From Anaerobacillus alkalidiazotrophicus (GTDB lineage: Bacteria; Bacillota; Bacilli; Bacillales_H; Anaerobacillaceae), in assembly GCF_001866055.1 (NCBI RefSeq), contig NZ_MLQS01000017.1, positions 460,177 through 524,176 on the forward strand: a DNA stretch of 64,000 nucleotides. The letters are read 5' to 3'. The translations under genes and the position numbers were made by a program. Positions 61,965-64,000 of this stretch are shown piece by piece (positions within the stretch are counted from its first letter, which is position 1; each line of letters starts with the position of its first letter). The notes under the pieces were generated by a model. It was not told where the DNA came from and did not search any database. It was given only the letters and a program-made list of their open reading frames with translations.

Positions 61965-62963
61965 GTGTTTATCTCTATTTTTGGCTCAATTGAATCAGGT
62001 ATCATCTATGCTCTAATGGCATTAGGGGTTTACCTCACCTTTCGTATACTTGATTTTCCGGATTTAACGGTAGATGGGAGCTTTGTGACAGGAGCAGGAG
62101 TTGCCGCAATAATGGTTATTAATGGCTACTCTCCTATTATTGCAACAATTGGAGCTGTAGTGGCTGGGTTCATTGCTGGTTGTGTCACAGGGATTCTTCA
62201 TACGAAAGGGAAGATTAATCCTTTATTATCAGGAATATTAATGATGATCGCACTTTATTCTATTAATTTACGTATTATGGGGAGACCGAATTTACCATTG
62301 TTAAATGAGACAACGCTAATTAAGCAAATTACAAACTTTTGGCAAAATCTAGGCTTCGACCAATTTTTTAATGGAATATTAGCATTTTTGGGAGTTTCAC
62401 ATATGCCTCGGACATGGGCAGTTATTTTTGCTGGACTAATTATTACATTCATTGCAAAGTTATTATTGGATCAATTTTTAAAAACTGAGGTTGGCTTAGC
62501 ATTAAGAGCAACGGGCGATAACAAGAAAATGATTCGTAGCTTCTCTGCTAATACAGACTATTTAATTATTGTTGGTTTAGGAATATCTAATGGACTAGTG
62601 GCATTGTCTGGGGCATTAATTGCTCAGCACGGTGGCTTTGCAGATTTGGGTATGGGTATTGGAATGATTATTATTGGTTTAGCGTCAGTAATTATCGGTG
62701 AAGCACTTTTTGGTACGAAGACTATTGCACGTACGACCCTAGCAGTTATCGGTGGTGCCATTATATATAGAATTGTGGTTGCCTTGGCACTGAGAGTAGA
62801 GTTTTTAGAAACAGGAGATATGAAGTTAATTACTGCTCTTATCGTAACAGCTGCACTTATCGTCCCAAAAGTAATGGCCACACAGCAAGAAAAAAGGCGG
62901 AAGCAGCGTAAACGATTAGAGTTATCAAAATCTCAAGGAGGGGAAAGAAATGCTGCAACTTAA
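61965..62963 (+). CDS. ABC transporter permease, TrpY-like
   Basis: 332 residues from GTG 61965 (AGGAAGGA eight bases upstream); ATG 61956 overlaps the site and is less likely. About eight to ten membrane helices, BPD_transp_2 family: YALMALGVYLTFRILDFPDLTVDGSF at the N-terminus, EVGLALRATGDNKKMIRSF near 185. The basic C-terminal tail overlaps the ATPase gene by 14 bases. Confidence 0.88.
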   Translation: MFISIFGSIESGIIYALMALGVYLTFRILDFPDLTVDGSFVTGAGVAAIMVINGYSPIIATIGAVVAGFIAGCVTGILHTKGKINPLLSGILMMIALYSINLRIMGRPNLPLLNETTLIKQITNFWQNLGFDQFFNGILAFLGVSHMPRTWAVIFAGLIITFIAKLLLDQFLKTEVGLALRATGDNKKMIRSFSANTDYLIIVGLGISNGLVALSGALIAQHGGFADLGMGIGMIIIGLASVIIGEALFGTKTIARTTLAVIGGAIIYRIVVALALRVEFLETGDMKLITALIVTAALIVPKVMATQQEKRRKQRKRLELSKSQGGERNAAT

Positions 62964-63744
62964 TAATATTAGCATCACCTTTAATGAAGGAACCCTTGAT
63001 GAGAAAAAAGCCCTTCAGAATATTAATCTATCTTTAGAAGCAGGGGATTTTATCACCGTTATCGGTAGTAACGGAGCGGGTAAGTCAACATTAATGAATA
63101 CCATATCCGGATCCTTGTTACCCGATGTTGGGGAAGTTTATATCGGTGGAAATAAAGTAACTCATATCGCTGAATATAAACGGGCAGCACTCATCGGTCG
63201 TGTTTTTCAAGATCCAATGGCGGGCACCGCACCTAATATGACAATTGAAGAAAATTTAGCGATTGCTTATAGTCGAAATCAGAGAAGAACATTGAGGTTT
63301 GGTGTTAATAAGAAACGAAAAGAAATGTTTCGTGAATATTTACAATCACTGGGATTAGGGTTAGAAAATCGTTTATCGGCAAAGGTAGGTTTGCTATCGG
63401 GTGGAGAAAGGCAAGCACTGTCGCTTTTAATGGCTACTTTTACAGAGCCAAATATTTTACTACTTGATGAGCATACTGCTGCACTTGATCCCTCAAGAGC
63501 AGAAATGATTACTAAATTAACTGGGGATATTGTAAGAACATACAAATTAACAACAATTATGGTTACTCATAATATGCAGCAAGCGCTAGATTTAGGAAAT
63601 CGATTAATAATGATGGATAAAGGTCAAATCATATTAGATATTGCTGGTAAAGAAAAACAACAATTAACAATTGATAAGCTAATGAAAGAGTTTCAGCGTA
63701 TTAGAGGGACAGAAATGGCTAGCGACCGTGCACTCCTAGGCTAG
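62950..63744 (+). CDS. ABC transporter ATP-binding protein, TrpZ-like
   Basis: 264 residues. Walker A VIGSNGAGKSTLMN near residue 35, signature LLSGGERQALSLLMA near 150, Walker B ILLLDEHTAALDPS near 170, H-loop [10 protein letters not shown] near 207. Translationally coupled to the permease (AAGGAGGGG inside the permease gene). Completes the importer. Confidence 0.93.
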   Translation: MLQLNNISITFNEGTLDEKKALQNINLSLEAGDFITVIGSNGAGKSTLMNTISGSLLPDVGEVYIGGNKVTHIAEYKRAALIGRVFQDPMAGTAPNMTIEENLAIAYSRNQRRTLRFGVNKKRKEMFREYLQSLGLGLENRLSAKVGLLSGGERQALSLLMATFTEPNILLLDEHTAALDPSRAEMITKLTGDIVRTYKLTTIMVTHNMQQALDLGNRLIMMDKGQIILDIAGKEKQQLTIDKLMKEFQRIRGTEMASDRALLG

Positions 63745-63896
63745 AACGCATTAGAAAAATCTTAGGGCTATTGCCTAAATTATTCAAATACCTAAAAACT
63801 AATTGGAAAATTATCACAAGACATCCTCCTATTTCATAAGATTGATAGTGTCAACTTAAACAAGTACCTAACTTACAATCAGGAAGGGGTAATAGA

Positions 63897-64000
63897 ATGT
63901 CTTGTGGATGTAATAGTAATAAACATATGCATACGGGAGTAATGCCATACCAAATGGGTATACAGCCAGGGGTATTACCACACCATATGGGATGCCCAGC
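63897..64000 (+). CDS. Met/His/Gly/Pro-rich protein, CotD-like spore coat protein (3'-truncated)
   Basis: 34 codons visible before the window ends: MSCGCNSNKHMHTG then VMPYQMGIQPGVLPHHMGCP. Rich in Met, His, Gly, Pro and Cys with short pseudo-repeats, like small Bacillus inner-coat proteins. Start ATG 63897 after AGGAAGGGG. The identity is tentative until the rest is seen. Confidence 0.55.
   Translation, partial: MSCGCNSNKHMHTGVMPYQMGIQPGVLPHHMGCP

Overview
The window comes from an endospore-forming, low-GC Firmicute of the Bacillaceae. The evidence is the collinear radC-mreBCD-minCD-spoIVFA-spoIVFB-rng-rplU-prp-rpmA block, an L27 N-terminal extension with its Prp protease, strong AGGAGG-type ribosome binding sites, frequent TTG/GTG starts, the ribosomal L21 leader and a probable spore-coat gene at the right edge. 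Many chemoreceptors and cyclic-di-GMP proteins, an Fnr-type regulator with a C-terminal cysteine cluster and an ars operon suit a motile, facultative or anaerobic, metalloid-exposed bacillus. I cannot name the species.

Layout. 1-12 kb: end of aspA, maf, radC, the shape and division genes mreBCD-minCD, sporulation pair spoIVFAB, RNase G-like rng and rplU-prp-rpmA. 12-15 kb: a glycine betaine uptake operon (opuA type) on the minus strand. 15.4-22.3 kb: a small unknown protein, a YhfI-like hydrolase, then a phosphate uptake operon pstSCAB-phoU behind a textbook six-repeat PhoP box, followed by an orphan PhoP-like regulator. 22.5-31 kb: chemoreceptor, EAL protein, alpha/beta hydrolase, PAP2 phosphatase, glycosyltransferase, HAD phosphatase and MFS transporter. 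31-37.6 kb: a two-gene AddB-like/AddA-like helicase-nuclease. 37.7-47.5 kb: alanine dehydrogenase, KTSC protein, globin-coupled chemoreceptor with GGDEF-EAL partner, YidC-type insertase with an upstream small membrane ORF, a lipoprotein, a soluble receptor-like protein with reversed domain order and a rhodanese-like protein. 47.8-54.5 kb: Fnr regulator, IDEAL protein, and divergent arsDA / arsR-acr3-arsC. 55-64 kb: M48 protease, EamA transporter, B12/radical SAM protein, YbjQ protein, GNAT acetyltransferase, a TrpXYZ-like ABC importer and a coat-like protein.

The most exciting item is at 54075-54530 (minus strand), next to the arsenic genes. A PCYC-motif lipoprotein reads through one in-frame TGA that sits exactly where its relatives carry a conserved cysteine, giving a U-x-x-C redox motif. 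A bacterial-SECIS-like hairpin (6-bp stem, 5-nt loop with G in second place, loop 22 nt after the TGA) follows. It is very probably an unannotated selenoprotein that routine gene calling truncates.

A second theme is a family of six short, same-orientation, non-coding elements inserted 3' of TTTAT, with IS200/IS605-type hairpin ends and an omega-RNA-like structured right end. No tnpA or tnpB is in the window. Several copies are internal-deletion derivatives. A second dispersed GC-rich intergenic repeat occurs as one full, one decayed and one minimal copy.
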